Made by a program: the position numbers and the translations under genes. From NCBI GenBank assembly GCA_002307375.1, contig NTJI01000002.1:372001-436000 (forward strand): a stretch of DNA of 64,000 nucleotides. The letters run 5' to 3'. Within the stretch, counting starts at the first letter, position 1, and each line of letters begins with the position of its first letter. Below the pieces are notes generated by a model. That model made no database searches, was not told where the DNA came from, and worked only from the letters and a program-made list of their open reading frames with translations. Positions 25,253-35,489 of this stretch are shown one piece after another. The stretch is from Lysobacteraceae bacterium NML93-0399. GTDB taxonomy: Bacteria > Pseudomonadota > Gammaproteobacteria > Xanthomonadales > Xanthomonadaceae.

Positions 25253-25639
25253 TCGCTTCATCCGGATGCAGCGATAAATCATTTCATCTGCAACCGGGCC
25301 GCCGCGCGTGTAGCGCGCATCGCATAATCCGGCGATGCGCATTGCCCATCCCGTTGCCGCCCCGTGGGCCGACAGCGCCACTCGTTTCGCGTTCCGCACT
25401 GCTGCCCCAGGTCCGGGCCGAACACATCGCCCGGCTCACGAGCGCCGACCGGATCTGTTCCGCGGACGCGCCTCGGGACGATGCACGGGCACTGCTCGCC
25501 ATCCGGCTCCCACCGGGCAAAAGTTTCAGGGCGTAGGCGGTGGCGCCGACCGACGTCCGGTCGCTCGCAGCGTGCAAGGGGCGGCGTGCAGCGCGATCCG
25601 AGCGCGCTTCGGCCCGACGGACCACACCCGACACCATTG
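25253..25639. other. Intergenic region between metX promoter and M23 gene
   Basis: About 390 bp with no convincing gene. Several open frames cross it on both strands, but none has a recognisable domain or a good ribosome-binding site. The plus-strand frame that reaches the M23 peptidase extends back to 25364, but its N-terminal part looks like translated leader. A promoter for the M23 gene must lie here; I could not place it. Confidence 0.4.
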
Positions 25640-26707
25640 ATGTTGACCTTCTCGACTGTTCCGGCAGCGCCAACTGAGGCGGATCGCCCGACATCGCCGT
25701 GCGTGCCACGCGCGTGGCGGGACCGTATCCGGCTCACTCGACGTGGCCATCGCAACGGACGCGAACCGCGTGCGCCGGGCCGTTCCGCGGTATCGCCGGG
25801 TTCCGTTCTGGCCATGGCCTTGCTCGTGATCTGCGCCTCGAGCGCCGCTGCGCAGAGCCGGCAGGACATCGCGTGGCCGCGAAGCACGCCAGCTGCGCCC
25901 CACGTCGCAAGCGGCGATGCGCAGACCGAGGCGCAGGCGCAGGCGACGCCGCGCGTCGACCTGCACCTTCGGCCCGACAGCGCCGGCATCGATGCGATTG
26001 CCGTCAATCGGCTCGCCGGCCCGGTCGAAGTCACGCTGCTCGCCGATGGCCCGGCCTTCGGCGCGACGCCGGCGCTGCCGCTGCGAACGACGGTGCCTGC
26101 CGGCGCCAGCGTCGTGCTCGCGCGGCTTCCGGTCGGCGGCTCGGAAATGCGTCTGCGTTTACCGGCGGTGCCGGGCCTGCCATCCGCGCGTCCGCGTGAT
26201 GTCGCCTATCTGTATCCGTTCCGCGAGGCGCCCCTGCGCATCGCGCAGGGCTATGGCGGCGGCTTCAGCCATACCGATGCGGAGAACCTGCACGCGGTCG
26301 ATTTCGCGGTGCAGGCCGGCACACCGGTGCTCGCTGCGCGGGACGGCCAGGTGATGCAGGTCGAATCAGGCGCGACCACGCGCCTCGACCCGCGCCAGGT
26401 CTTCGACCCGGCCGACGACCGCGTGCGCGGCAACTTCATCCGCATCCTCCACGACGACGGCACGATGGCGCTATATGCCCATCTGCAGCACGGGGGCGTC
26501 GTGGTCGCGCCGGGTGCGCGTGTGCGCCGCGGCACGGTCATCGGCTTTTCCGGCAATACCGGCCTGAGCAGCGGCCCGCACCTGCATTTCGTGGTGCAGG
26601 TGAACCGTGGCATGCGGCTCGAATCGATCCCGTTCCGGATGACGGGCCCGGATGGCCCGCTGCGCTTCGGCCAGGTGCACGCCGAGGCCGCGCCCGCAGC
26701 CCCCTGA
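25640..26707 (+). CDS. M23 family peptidoglycan metallopeptidase
   Basis: An exported LytM-type endopeptidase (355 aa from this start). A hydrophobic segment [17 protein letters not shown] serves as signal sequence. The mature part has an N-terminal beta domain, then the peptidase core with [20 protein letters not shown] (first zinc H...HxxxD), YAHLQHGG and the C-terminal [10 protein letters not shown] (HxH). The zinc ligands are complete, so it should be active rather than a LytM-like activator. The start is uncertain: ATG 25640, GTG 25703 and ATG 25814 are in frame, and the first two give an unusually long pre-signal segment. It ends 73 bp before prfC. Confidence 0.82.
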   Translation: MLTFSTVPAAPTEADRPTSPCVPRAWRDRIRLTRRGHRNGREPRAPGRSAVSPGSVLAMALLVICASSAAAQSRQDIAWPRSTPAAPHVASGDAQTEAQAQATPRVDLHLRPDSAGIDAIAVNRLAGPVEVTLLADGPAFGATPALPLRTTVPAGASVVLARLPVGGSEMRLRLPAVPGLPSARPRDVAYLYPFREAPLRIAQGYGGGFSHTDAENLHAVDFAVQAGTPVLAARDGQVMQVESGATTRLDPRQVFDPADDRVRGNFIRILHDDGTMALYAHLQHGGVVVAPGARVRRGTVIGFSGNTGLSSGPHLHFVVQVNRGMRLESIPFRMTGPDGPLRFGQVHAEAAPAAP

Positions 26708-26780
26708 GCCGGCCGACGCGGCGGCGTATAATCGCCGGCTCCCCGATTTCCGAGACCGCACGCCCCGCGTGCGCGCCCGC

Positions 26781-28385
26781 ATGCCCGACGTCGCCACCGA
26801 AAGCTCCCGCCGCCGCACCTTTGCGATCATTTCGCATCCCGACGCCGGCAAGACCACGCTGACCGAAAAGCTGCTGCTGTTCGGCGGCGCGATCCAGATG
26901 GCCGGCTCGGTCAAGGGCCGCAAGGCCGCGCGCCACGCGACGTCCGACTGGATGGCGCTGGAGAAGGAGCGCGGCATCTCGGTGACCAGCTCGGTGATGC
27001 AGTTCCCCTACGAGGGCCGCATCGTCAATCTGCTCGACACGCCCGGCCACGCCGACTTCGGCGAGGACACCTATCGCGTGCTCACCGCGGTGGACTCGGC
27101 GCTGATGGTCATCGACGTCGCCAAGGGCGTCGAGGAACGCACGATCAAGCTGATGGAAGTCTGCCGGCTGCGCGACACGCCGATCATGACCTTCATCAAC
27201 AAGCTCGACCGCGAGGGCAAGGACCCGGTCGAGCTGCTGGACGAAGTGGAAACCGTGCTCGGCATCAAGTGCGCGCCCGTCACCTGGCCGATCGGCATGG
27301 GCCAGCGTCTCAAAGGCGTGGTGCACCTGGTGACCGGCGAAGTGCATCTCTACGAGCCGGGCCGCAACTTCACCCGCCAGGATTCGACGATTTTTCCCTC
27401 GATCGACGCCCCGGGCGTGGCCGAGAAGATCGGCGAGAAGATGCTGGCCGAGCTGCGCGACGAACTGGAACTGGTGCAGGGCGCCAGCCATCCCTTCGAC
27501 CTGGAGGCCTACCGCGCCGGCACGCAGACGCCGGTGTTCTTCGGCTCGGGCGTCAACAACTTCGGCGTGCAGCCGCTGCTCGACTTCTTCGTCGAACACG
27601 CCCCGCCGCCGCAGCCGCGCGAGACCACCACGCGCGAAGTCGCGCCGCAGGAAGACAAGCTGACCGGCTTCGTGTTCAAGATCCAGGCCAACATGGACCC
27701 GATGCACCGCGACCGCGTGGCCTTCATGCGTGTGTGTTCGGGCCGCTTCGAGGCCGGCATGAAGGCCTTCCACCCGCGCACCGGCAAGCCGCTCAAGCTC
27801 GCCAATGCGCTGACCTTCATGGCGTCCGATCGAGAGATCGCCGCCGAAGCCTGGCCGGGCGACGTGATCGGCATCCACAACCACGGCACGATCTCGATCG
27901 GCGACACCTTCACCGAAGGCGAGAACATCGCCTTCACCGGCATCCCGAACTTCGCGCCGGAACTGTTCCGCCGCGCGCGCCTGCGCGATCCGCTCAAGCT
28001 CAAGCAGCTGCAGAAGGGCCTGGCCCAGCTGTCGGAAGAAGGCGCGACGCAGTTCTTCAAGCCGCTGATGAGCAACGACCTGATCCTCGGCGCGGTCGGC
28101 GTGCTGCAGTTCGACGTGGTCGCCTATCGGCTCAAGGACGAGTACGGCGTGGATGCGACGTTCGAACCGGTGCAGGTGAACCTGGCGCGCTGGATCCGCT
28201 GCAGCGATGCGAAGAAGCTCGAGGACTTCCGCGACAAGCACGCGATGAACCTCGCGCTCGATGCCGCCGACCAGCTCGTCTATCTGGCGCCCACACGCGT
28301 GAACCTGCAGCTGGCCGAGGAACGCGCGCCGGGCGTCGAATTCCTCGCCACGCGCGAGCATGCGCACGCGGTGGCCGCGGGCTGA
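26781..28385 (+). CDS. prfC: Peptide chain release factor 3
   Basis: A 534-aa translational GTPase that recycles RF1/RF2 after termination. G1 is [13 protein letters not shown] (residues about 18-30), the switch region includes [21 protein letters not shown]3 is DTPGHADF and G4 NKLDREG. Domains II and III follow at normal length. The ATG at 26781 gives the usual short N-terminus; the open frame upstream overlaps the M23 gene and was discarded. Confidence 0.96.
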   Translation: MPDVATESSRRRTFAIISHPDAGKTTLTEKLLLFGGAIQMAGSVKGRKAARHATSDWMALEKERGISVTSSVMQFPYEGRIVNLLDTPGHADFGEDTYRVLTAVDSALMVIDVAKGVEERTIKLMEVCRLRDTPIMTFINKLDREGKDPVELLDEVETVLGIKCAPVTWPIGMGQRLKGVVHLVTGEVHLYEPGRNFTRQDSTIFPSIDAPGVAEKIGEKMLAELRDELELVQGASHPFDLEAYRAGTQTPVFFGSGVNNFGVQPLLDFFVEHAPPPQPRETTTREVAPQEDKLTGFVFKIQANMDPMHRDRVAFMRVCSGRFEAGMKAFHPRTGKPLKLANALTFMASDREIAAEAWPGDVIGIHNHGTISIGDTFTEGENIAFTGIPNFAPELFRRARLRDPLKLKQLQKGLAQLSEEGATQFFKPLMSNDLILGAVGVLQFDVVAYRLKDEYGVDATFEPVQVNLARWIRCSDAKKLEDFRDKHAMNLALDAADQLVYLAPTRVNLQLAEERAPGVEFLATREHAHAVAAG

Positions 28386-28456
28386 GCACGAACGCGTCTG
28401 ACAGGCGGCCGGTGTCTGGCCATAATCGCGGGGTCCCCTCCCCCGCCCGGACACCG

Positions 28457-29110
28457 ATGAACGCCCCGACGCTGACGCTGCGCCAGAAGCGCGAAGAACT
28501 CGCAAGCGCGTTGACCCACGGACTCGGCGCCACCGCCGCGCTCGCCGCCGGCGCGGTGCTGATCACGCTCGCAGCCTTGTTCGGCAACGGCTGGCAACTG
28601 GCCGCTTCGATCGTGTTCGGTGTCTCTCTGCTGCTGCTGTACCTGGCCTCGACGCTGTATCACGCGGTCAACCACCCGGTCGCCAAGGGCCGGTTGAAGG
28701 TGTTCGACCACTGCGCGATCTACCTGCTGATCGCCGGCACGTACACGCCGTTCACCCTGATCGGCCTGCGCGGCACGCTGGGCTGGTGGCTGTTCGGCAT
28801 CATCTGGACGCTGGCCCTGGCCGGCGTGGTCTTCAAGCTGTTCTATACCGGACGCTTTCGCGGTGTATCGACGGCGATCTACGTCGCGATGGGCTGGCTG
28901 GTGGTCATCGCGATCGGCCCGGTCGCCGCCGCGCTCGACACCTGGACCCTGAGCTGGCTGATCGCTGGCGGCCTGTTCTACACGCTCGGCACGGTGTTCT
29001 ACATGCGCGACTCGATTCCCTACGCGCACGCGATCTGGCACCTGTTCTGCATCGGCGGCAGCATCTGCCATTACGTCGCCGTGCTCGCGCAGGTGGTGCC
29101 CGCGCGTTGA
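28457..29110 (+). CDS. trhA: Haemolysin III/TrhA-family membrane protein
   Basis: A 217-aa, seven-helix protein of the haemolysin III (PAQR-related) family. Characteristic segments are REELASALTHGLG near the N-terminus, STLYHAVNHPVAKGRLKVFDH, CAIYLLIAGTYTPFTLIGL and the C-terminal HAIWHLFCIGGSICHYVAV. The conserved His/Asp set that forms a metal site in PAQR proteins is present. In E. coli, TrhA affects membrane energetics and unsaturated fatty acid levels. Its exact role here is not known. Confidence 0.88.
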   Translation: MNAPTLTLRQKREELASALTHGLGATAALAAGAVLITLAALFGNGWQLAASIVFGVSLLLLYLASTLYHAVNHPVAKGRLKVFDHCAIYLLIAGTYTPFTLIGLRGTLGWWLFGIIWTLALAGVVFKLFYTGRFRGVSTAIYVAMGWLVVIAIGPVAAALDTWTLSWLIAGGLFYTLGTVFYMRDSIPYAHAIWHLFCIGGSICHYVAVLAQVVPAR

Positions 29111-29166
29111 GCGTGGCGTCGCGCGCGGCGACTATCATCCGGCGGTCTGCCGCTCTGGAGTCCCGC

Positions 29167-29538
29167 ATGCGTCATCTCCGTCCCGCACTCGCCTTCGCTG
29201 CGCTGCTGCTGAGCGCCTGCGCAGCCGACACCCCGCCGCCCGCCCCCTCTGCGCCTGCCGCGCCGCCGGCCTCCACGCCGCCACCTGCACCGGAGACGGT
29301 CACCGCGCGCTATGACTGCCCCGGTGCGGCCGTCGTGGAGATCATCCGAGACGGTCGTTTCGCACGTCTGCGCATGACCGACGGCCGTACCGTGAACCTC
29401 GGCGTGATCCGCGGCAGCCAGCCGCCGGTGTGGTCGGAGGTCGGTCTGCAGTTCCTCACCATCGACGACGGCGGTGAGCTCTCGCAGGACAGCGGGCGCA
29501 CGGTGCGCTGCGAGGCCCTGCCGCTCGACCCGGCCTGA
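29167..29538 (+). CDS. Small lipoprotein, MliC-like
   Basis: A 123-aa lipoprotein. The signal sequence ends in the lipobox LLSAC (Cys at about residue 19), followed by a Pro/Ala linker. The C-terminal about 75 residues start with ARYDCPGAAVVEII and end with TVRCEALP, so two cysteines bracket a small beta domain. The layout resembles MliC-type inhibitors of C-type lysozyme, but the usual FWxKG stretch is altered (VWSEVGLQFL). The family call is therefore tentative; the lipoprotein call is firm. Confidence 0.65.
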   Translation: MRHLRPALAFAALLLSACAADTPPPAPSAPAAPPASTPPPAPETVTARYDCPGAAVVEIIRDGRFARLRMTDGRTVNLGVIRGSQPPVWSEVGLQFLTIDDGGELSQDSGRTVRCEALPLDPA

Positions 29539-29627
29539 CCGGCGCCTGGGCGGCTGGCGTGCGCAACGGCATGTTCACCCGCATTTGACCGGAGCGCGTC
29601 GATGGTGGGATCGAACAGGATCCCCCG

Positions 29628-31604
29628 ATGACGCCGACCGAATCGCCGCCCGCAGCCCCCCGCCTCCGCGTCCGCAATCGCCTCAGCTCGCGCCCGGTCC
29701 GCATCACCGCCGTTGCGCTGCTGGTGGCGATCGTCCTGCTGGTGCTGCTGTGGGACTGGAACTGGTTCAAGGGCCCCGTCGAACGTGTCGTCGAAGCGCG
29801 CACGGGACGCACGCTGGTCATCGGCGGCGATCTCGATGTCGACCTGGGCCGCACGACCACCGTGCGCGCCGACGTCTTGCGGTTCGCCAACGCCGACTGG
29901 TCGGACTCGCAGACGATGGCGTCGGCCGATCGGCTGGAGATCCAGTTCGAAGTCTTCCCGCTGCTGTTCCGCCAGGAAGTGCGGCTGCCGGAAATCCGGC
30001 TGGTGAAGCCGATCCTGCGGCTGGAAACGAATCCCGACGGCGGCGCCGCCAACTGGGACATCGCGTTCGGCGACGGCGGCGATGGCCCGCCGCCGCAGAT
30101 CCGCAGGTTGTGGGTCGAGGAAGGCCGTCTGCGTTTCCTCGACGTGGCCGGCCAGACCGACATCGACGTACGCCTGTCGAGTCGCGAATCACGAGGCGGC
30201 GAGGATGCCGCGCCGGCGATCGTGATCGAGGGCGGCGGCAACTGGACACGCAATGCCTTCACACTCGAAGGCGTCGCCGAATCGCCGCTTGCGCTGCAGG
30301 ACACCGACAAGCCCTACCGCATCGACCTGCGCGCCCGCGCCGGCGCAACCCGCGCGCACGTGCGCGGCTCGCTGGTCGCGCCTCTGCAGCTGCGCGATTT
30401 CGACCTGCAGTTCGCGCTTTCGGGACGCAATCTGGCCGATCTCTATCCGCTCGTCGGCGTCGCCCTGCCCGACACGCCGCCCTACGCGCTCGATGGCCGC
30501 CTGACCCGCGACGCACCCGGCAACACCTGGCATTACGACGCCTTCACCGGCAAGGTCGGCCAGAGCGATCTCGGCGGCTCGGCAGCGGTCACGCTCGGTG
30601 GTGACCGCCCCGCCCTGAAGGCGGACCTGGTATCGAAGCGCCTGGATTTCGATGACCTTGCCGGATTCGTCGGCGGCACGCCCGATGCAGACGGCGAAGC
30701 GCTCGACCCCGAACTCGTCGCCCGCGAACAGGCCCTGGCCGCCAAGGGTCGCGTGCTGCCCGAGACGCCGTACGATCTCACCAAGCTCCGCTCGATGGAT
30801 GCCGACGTCCGCCTGCGGGCGCAGCGTATCAATGCGCCGAACCTGCCGATCGAAGACATGGACGCGCACCTGCTGCTGGAAGCGGGGCTGCTGCGGCTCG
30901 ACCCGCTGAACTTCGGTGTCGCCGGCGGCAATATCCGCTCGACCATCCGTCTCGACGCCCGCCAGGACACCATCGACACCCGCCTCACCGCATCGGTGCG
31001 GCGCATCGACCTGGGCGGGCTGTTTCCGGCCGATACGTTGATCGGTGACGCGGTCGGCCGTATCGGCGGCGACATCAATCTCGCCGGCACCGGCAACTCC
31101 ATCGCCGCGATGCTCGGCAGTGCGAACGGCGATGTCGCGGTCGGCATGGGGGCCGGACGGGTGAGCAATCTGCTGGTCGAACTGGCGGGAATCGACATCT
31201 ACGAAGCGCTCAAATACCTCATCGGCAATGACAAGCAGATTCCGGTGCACTGCGCATTCGCCGATTTCGGCGTGCAGAAGGGCGTGATGGAGTCGCGGGC
31301 GCTGGCGTTCGACACGACCGATACGATCATCATCGGCGAAGGCACGATCAGCCTGCGAGACGAACAGCTCGACCTGCTGCTGCGCCCGCGTCCGAAGGAT
31401 CGCAGCATCCTGGCCCTGCGCACGCCGCTGACGATCGACGGGACCTTCGCCGATCCGGGCTTCCGTCCCGATCTGGGCCGCCTGGGGCTGCGTGGCGCAC
31501 TCGCAATCGCGCTCGGATCGATCACCCCACCCGCAGCATTGCTTGCCACTCTGGAGCTCGGCGGCGGCGAAGACAGCCGCTGCGGCGGTGAGTACGCGAG
31601 GTAA
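29628..31604 (+). CDS. AsmA-family envelope protein
   Basis: A 658-aa AsmA-like protein with a single N-terminal membrane anchor (ITAVALLVAIVLLVLLWDW, residues about 25-43) followed by a long periplasmic region. FKGPVERVVEARTGRTLVIGG is the canonical AsmA start, and repeated beta-rich modules lead to a conserved C-terminal AsmA domain (VGRIGGDINLAGTGNSIAAM). AsmA relatives are implicated in phospholipid transport across the periplasm and in outer membrane assembly. Which paralogue this is cannot be resolved here. It converges on the glycosyltransferase with 3 bp between stops. Confidence 0.85.
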   Translation: MTPTESPPAAPRLRVRNRLSSRPVRITAVALLVAIVLLVLLWDWNWFKGPVERVVEARTGRTLVIGGDLDVDLGRTTTVRADVLRFANADWSDSQTMASADRLEIQFEVFPLLFRQEVRLPEIRLVKPILRLETNPDGGAANWDIAFGDGGDGPPPQIRRLWVEEGRLRFLDVAGQTDIDVRLSSRESRGGEDAAPAIVIEGGGNWTRNAFTLEGVAESPLALQDTDKPYRIDLRARAGATRAHVRGSLVAPLQLRDFDLQFALSGRNLADLYPLVGVALPDTPPYALDGRLTRDAPGNTWHYDAFTGKVGQSDLGGSAAVTLGGDRPALKADLVSKRLDFDDLAGFVGGTPDADGEALDPELVAREQALAAKGRVLPETPYDLTKLRSMDADVRLRAQRINAPNLPIEDMDAHLLLEAGLLRLDPLNFGVAGGNIRSTIRLDARQDTIDTRLTASVRRIDLGGLFPADTLIGDAVGRIGGDINLAGTGNSIAAMLGSANGDVAVGMGAGRVSNLLVELAGIDIYEALKYLIGNDKQIPVHCAFADFGVQKGVMESRALAFDTTDTIIIGEGTISLRDEQLDLLLRPRPKDRSILALRTPLTIDGTFADPGFRPDLGRLGLRGALAIALGSITPPAALLATLELGGGEDSRCGGEYAR

Positions 31605-31607
31605 ACC

Positions 31608-32570
31608 TCAACGCTGCTCTGCGTCCGCCGCCGGGTGCCAGGCACTGACCAGATACAGGGGGCGCTGCTTGGACTCTTCGTACAGCCGGCCGAGGTATTC
31701 ACCGATCACGCCCAGCGCGACCAGCTGCACGCCGCCGAGGAACAGGATCACCGCCATCATCGTCGGCCAGCCGGCAACGCGGTCGCCATAGAGCATTGCC
31801 TTGCCCACCACGTACAGCGCGAAGGCGAACGCCCCGCACGCGGTGAAGACACCGACGTAGGTCGCCAGCCGTAACGGCGCGGTCGAGAAGCTGGTGATGC
31901 CATCGAGCGCGAAGTTCCACAGCCGCCAGAACCCGAACTTGGTCCGACCAGCGATGCGCCGCTCTCGCGCGTACGGCACGGCGATGCGGTTGAAACCGAT
32001 CCAGCCGAACAGGCCTTTCATGAAGCGGTGGCGCTCACGGACCTGCCGCAGTGCCGACAACGCGCGTTCCGATAGCAGCCGGTAGTCGCCGGTATCGGCA
32101 GGAATCGGCGTCTTCGCCAGGCGCTGCATGACGCGATAGAAGGCATGAGCGGTGCCGCGCTTGAGCCAGCCTTCACCATCCCGGCTCAGACGCGTACCGT
32201 GGACATCGTCGTAGCCGGCGCGCCAGTGTGCGACGAACTGGGGCACCAATTCCGGCGGGTCCTGGCCGTCGGCGTCGAGAATCATCGCCGCGCCCTCGGT
32301 CACCAGGTCCAGTCCGGCAGTCAAGGCGACTTCCTTGCCGAAGTTGCGCGACAGGCGCAGCAGGCCCACACGTGCGTCGCCAGCCGCGATGCCCTGCAGC
32401 ACGCTCCAGGTTGCATCGCCGCTGCCGTCGTCGATGTAGAGCACTCGCGAGCTGATGCCGTCAGCGGCGAGCGCGTCCATGACGCGGGCAATGCGCGGAT
32501 GCAGCACGGGAAGCGCGTTTTCTTCCTCGTACGCCGCAATCACGAAGGTCAGCCGGTCATGCGCGCTCAA
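31608..32570 (-). CDS. Family 2 glycosyltransferase, DPM1/GtrB-like membrane type
   Basis: A 320-aa GT2 enzyme expected to transfer a sugar to a polyprenyl phosphate. The catalytic domain has [24 protein letters not shown] and [13 protein letters not shown] (DxD), then the [17 protein letters not shown] segment. Two C-terminal membrane helices follow ([18 protein letters not shown] and [21 protein letters not shown]). I use a TTG start at 32570 because no ATG or GTG precedes the first strand, and TTG overlaps the mtgA stop by 4 nt. This implies coupled translation. Confidence 0.85.
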   Translation of the reverse strand: MSAHDRLTFVIAAYEEENALPVLHPRIARVMDALAADGISSRVLYIDDGSGDATWSVLQGIAAGDARVGLLRLSRNFGKEVALTAGLDLVTEGAAMILDADGQDPPELVPQFVAHWRAGYDDVHGTRLSRDGEGWLKRGTAHAFYRVMQRLAKTPIPADTGDYRLLSERALSALRQVRERHRFMKGLFGWIGFNRIAVPYARERRIAGRTKFGFWRLWNFALDGITSFSTAPLRLATYVGVFTACGAFAFALYVVGKAMLYGDRVAGWPTMMAVILFLGGVQLVALGVIGEYLGRLYEESKQRPLYLVSAWHPAADAEQR

Positions 32571-33325
32571 CGCAGCGTCTCCAGATAGGATTCGCCGCCG
32601 ATCTGCCGGGCATTGCGCTGGATCCACTGCGCGCGACGCTGCACATAAGGTCCCGGACGCGACGCGCTGTAGCGCGTCGGGCTGGGCAACACCGCGCCCA
32701 GGCGCGCACTTTCCGCCGCCGTCAGCTGGTCGGCATCCTTGCCGAAATGCCGCCTGGCCGCCGCCTGCGCGCCGTAGATGCCGTCGCCGAATTCGGCGAC
32801 ATTGACGTAGACCTCGAGGATGCGGGTCTTCGGCCAGAGCGTTTCGATGAGCACGGTGTAATACGCCTCCAGTCCTTTGCGCATCCAGCTGCGCCCGCCC
32901 CACAGGAACAGGTTCTTCGCCGTCTGCTGGCTGATCGTGCTGGCGCCGCGCATACGGCCGCCGCGCGCATTGTGCGCGCGCGCCTGTTCGATGGCGTCGA
33001 GGTCGAAGCCACGATGCGATGCGAAGTTCTGGTCCTCGGCCGCGATCACCGCCACCGGCAGCGACGAGGCGATCGCATCGAGATCGCGCCACTGGTAATA
33101 AAGGCGGAAATCGTCCTCGCCGCCCGTCCACGCCTGGACCTGGCGGATCGCCATGAAGGTCGAGAACGGCGGGTCGACGAAGCGCAGCACCGCGACCTGG
33201 CATACCGGCAGGACGATCGCGATGACCACCAGCCAGGCCAGTCGCCGCAGCCAGCGGCGGACGAACGACGGGCGCGCTTGCGGGGCGCCGCTGGCGCCCC
33301 CATGTGAGGAATCCGGATGCTTCAT
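32567..33325 (-). CDS. mtgA: Monofunctional peptidoglycan transglycosylase
   Basis: A 252-aa GT51 enzyme that polymerises lipid II into glycan strands. A single N-terminal membrane helix ([19 protein letters not shown]) anchors it. The catalytic glutamate lies in [14 protein letters not shown], the second conserved region in [17 protein letters not shown], and [23 protein letters not shown] follows in part. No transpeptidase domain is present. The start at 33325 ([10 protein letters not shown]) suits the anchor position. It is upstream of and overlapping the GT2 gene. Confidence 0.92.
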   Translation of the reverse strand: MKHPDSSHGGASGAPQARPSFVRRWLRRLAWLVVIAIVLPVCQVAVLRFVDPPFSTFMAIRQVQAWTGGEDDFRLYYQWRDLDAIASSLPVAVIAAEDQNFASHRGFDLDAIEQARAHNARGGRMRGASTISQQTAKNLFLWGGRSWMRKGLEAYYTVLIETLWPKTRILEVYVNVAEFGDGIYGAQAAARRHFGKDADQLTAAESARLGAVLPSPTRYSASRPGPYVQRRAQWIQRNARQIGGESYLETLR

Positions 33326-33383
33326 GGCGGCCACTCTATCGGTCGCCCCCGACATCGCCAATCGTTCAATCCAGCGAGCCCTC

Positions 33384-34280
33384 ATGACCGACTTACCGCC
33401 CGACAGCGATCGCCTGTCCCGCTTCCTGCTGCAGACCGCCGGCGTGCGCGGCGTGCGCGTGCATCTGCGCGATGCGTGGGCCGAGGTTCGCAGGAATGGC
33501 CCCTATCCGCCTGCAATCGAGGAATTGCTCGGCGAAGCCTGCGTGGCCTCTGCGTTGTTCACCGGTCATGCCAAGGTCGACGGACGCCTGTCGGTCCAGC
33601 TTCGCGCGCCCGGTCCGCTACGCACCCTGTTCGCCGAGTGCACCGCCGCCGGTACGATCCGGGGCATTGCCCGCTACGACGAGGGCACCGATGTGTCACG
33701 CGATCTGCGCGCACTCGGCGACGAGGCCCTGCTGGCGATCACCATCGAAAACCCCACGCCCCATCGCGAACCCAATCGCTATCAGGGGCTGGTCGGGCTC
33801 ACCGCCGAGTCGCTGTCAGGCGCGTTCGAGGACTATTTCCGCCAGTCCGAGCAGCTGCCCACGCGCGTGCTGCTGACGGTCGAGGATGGCGAGGCCGCCG
33901 GATTGATGCTGCAGAAACTCCCCGGCGATGACGGCGACGACGATGGCTGGAACCGTGCAAGCCTGTTGTTTGACACGCTCTCGACGAGCGAACTGCTCCG
34001 ATGGCCCACCGAGACGCTGCTCTCGCGCCTCTTTCCCGAAGATGCACCGCAGTTGCTCGGCGAGCGTCCACTTGCGTTCGGATGTTCGTGTTCGCGGGCC
34101 CGCGTGGAGGACATGCTCGCTTCCCTCGGTGCCGAAGAAGCCCGCGCGGCGGTCGTCGATGGAGAGGCGCGTGTGACCTGCGAGTTCTGTGGGCGCAACT
34201 ACAGCTTCACCGGTGAGGATGTGGAACGCCTGCTGGAAACTCCCGCCGCCGATGTCGAGGCTTCGGAGCGTTTGCAGTAA
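33384..34280 (+). CDS. hslO: Redox-regulated chaperone Hsp33
   Basis: A 298-aa cytoplasmic holdase activated by oxidation. The C-terminal zinc switch is complete: [10 protein letters not shown] gives CxC and [10 protein letters not shown] gives CxxC. The N-terminal domain contains [12 protein letters not shown] and the family-typical [16 protein letters not shown] (shown in part). The ATG at 33384 leads to [11 protein letters not shown]; an upstream in-frame extension overlaps the divergent mtgA leader and was discarded. Confidence 0.95.
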   Translation: MTDLPPDSDRLSRFLLQTAGVRGVRVHLRDAWAEVRRNGPYPPAIEELLGEACVASALFTGHAKVDGRLSVQLRAPGPLRTLFAECTAAGTIRGIARYDEGTDVSRDLRALGDEALLAITIENPTPHREPNRYQGLVGLTAESLSGAFEDYFRQSEQLPTRVLLTVEDGEAAGLMLQKLPGDDGDDDGWNRASLLFDTLSTSELLRWPTETLLSRLFPEDAPQLLGERPLAFGCSCSRARVEDMLASLGAEEARAAVVDGEARVTCEFCGRNYSFTGEDVERLLETPAADVEASERLQ

Positions 34281-34308
34281 CGGGTACGCACCGGGCGGCC
34301 GCGCTGGA

Positions 34309-34337
34309 TTGTTAAAGAAACATAAATGTTATAGAGT
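34309..34337 (+). promoter_or_regulatory. Promoter of the outer-membrane-like gene
   Basis: An AT-rich island stands out in the GC-rich gap after hslO. -35 TTGTTA (34309-34314), 17 bp, -10 TAGAGT (34332-34337), about 50 bp before the next start codon. The downstream leader contains a GGCAACGCC palindrome-like stretch. Confidence 0.55.
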
Positions 34338-34390
34338 TCGAGATCTTCACGATTGGGGAACTTCCCGGCAACGCCGGGGTCACACCGGCC

Positions 34391-35236
34391 ATGCGACCGC
34401 CTGTCACGCGCCTGATGCTTGCTCTCGGCCTCGCCCTCGCGGCGGCCGCGGGCGCGTCCGCGCAGGAAAAGCGCAGTCAGACGGTGCTTCCCGTGCTCGA
34501 TACGTCCGGCAAGGTCGAAGCCTTCCTTGTCCTCGAACCGGCGAGTGCCAACCAGGCAGCCCGTCGCTGGCGGTTCGGCGACAACCAGTTCGACGCCGCA
34601 TTCGGCCTCGACGCCGGCAGCTCGCTGGCGTTGCTGTGCAGCCCCGGCAGCAGTTTCAATGGCGCGGTCAGCAGCCTGGCCCGCAACTGCCAGCTGGCCT
34701 CGGTGGGTGAAGGTATTCCCGGCCGTCGTGCCAGCGCCACCGCCAGCATGAGTCGCCCCGGCGGCGGCATCGGCCTGAAGCTGGGCGAGGGCCGCGACAC
34801 CCTGCCCGCCTGGCTGAGCCCCTCCCGCGCTTCGGCCGGCGAAGTGGACGTGCACGACCTGACCGTCTTCGCCAAGAAGGATGTCGGCGACGAGGCCTAC
34901 GTCTCGCTGGCCGGCACCCTGGCCAAGGCCACGCTGATCCCCAGCGCCTCCGCGCCCGCCACGTTCAGTGACAACTGGACCAGCCGCAGCCTCAGCGTGG
35001 GCGGAGGCATCGGCCGCTTCAGCGCCAACATCGTCGGCCAGGTCGTCGACACCCCCGGCCTGCCCAAATGGGAAGGCGTGGGCCTGGGCGTCAGCTGGCG
35101 CACCCCCTGGAGCGGCCAGCTCACCGTTGGCGCCGACAACGTCATCACCCGCGGCAAGAACCCGTTCTCGAAAATGACCGAGAGCGCGGACGACGAGGGT
35201 GCGGTGCCCTATATCCGGTACCAGCAGGACCTCTGA
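34391..35236 (+). CDS. Exported protein of unknown function, outer-membrane-like C-terminus
   Basis: A 281-aa protein with a clear signal peptide (MLALGLALAAAAGASAQ within residues 9-25). No family was recognised. The mature part is beta-rich with Ser/Ala/Gly segments, and the last 60 residues alternate like outer-membrane strands (GVGLGVSWRTPWSGQLTVGA). It ends VPYIRYQQDL, which is strikingly like the final strands of both TonB receptors that follow (MYMEYQQRF and LFMKYQQNF). The segment GADNVITRGKNPF likewise resembles their [12 protein letters not shown]. This suggests a small barrel or a TonB-receptor-derived C-terminal half. It is 253 bp upstream of the first receptor. Confidence 0.7.
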   Translation: MRPPVTRLMLALGLALAAAAGASAQEKRSQTVLPVLDTSGKVEAFLVLEPASANQAARRWRFGDNQFDAAFGLDAGSSLALLCSPGSSFNGAVSSLARNCQLASVGEGIPGRRASATASMSRPGGGIGLKLGEGRDTLPAWLSPSRASAGEVDVHDLTVFAKKDVGDEAYVSLAGTLAKATLIPSASAPATFSDNWTSRSLSVGGGIGRFSANIVGQVVDTPGLPKWEGVGLGVSWRTPWSGQLTVGADNVITRGKNPFSKMTESADDEGAVPYIRYQQDL

Positions 35237-35375
35237 GCCTCCGCCGCCGCAGCACGGTGGCGCCTCGTATGCCGGTCATGCGCCCCACGGGCGCAGCGCG
35301 CCTGCCTCCCATCCAATCCGACGCATGCTCGCGCCGTGCCGGCCGGCGGCCGATTCCGGCTCGGCTTAACGCCGC

Positions 35376-35404
35376 TGTAATTTCAGGATTTCTCTCGCTA
35401 ATAT
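35376..35404 (+). promoter_or_regulatory. Promoter of TonB receptor 1
   Basis: -35 TGTAAT (35376-35381), a 17-bp spacer that begins TTCA, and -10 TAATAT (35399-35404). The same arrangement and the following words (ATCGG, CGACxTTG) occur ahead of TonB receptor 2, so the match is independent support. Confidence 0.65.
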
Positions 35405-35489
35405 CGGGACGGCCTTGCCGACTTTGTCTTTTCAATTTGCCGACAACGGCAACAGGCTTTGTATCCCCCGACCTATTCCGGAGAGAGAG

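Noticed and set aside
25364-25639. N-terminal extension of the M23 peptidase
   Set aside because: The frame is open but Cys/Pro/Arg-rich without any domain, and it would place the signal sequence more than 150 residues inside the protein.
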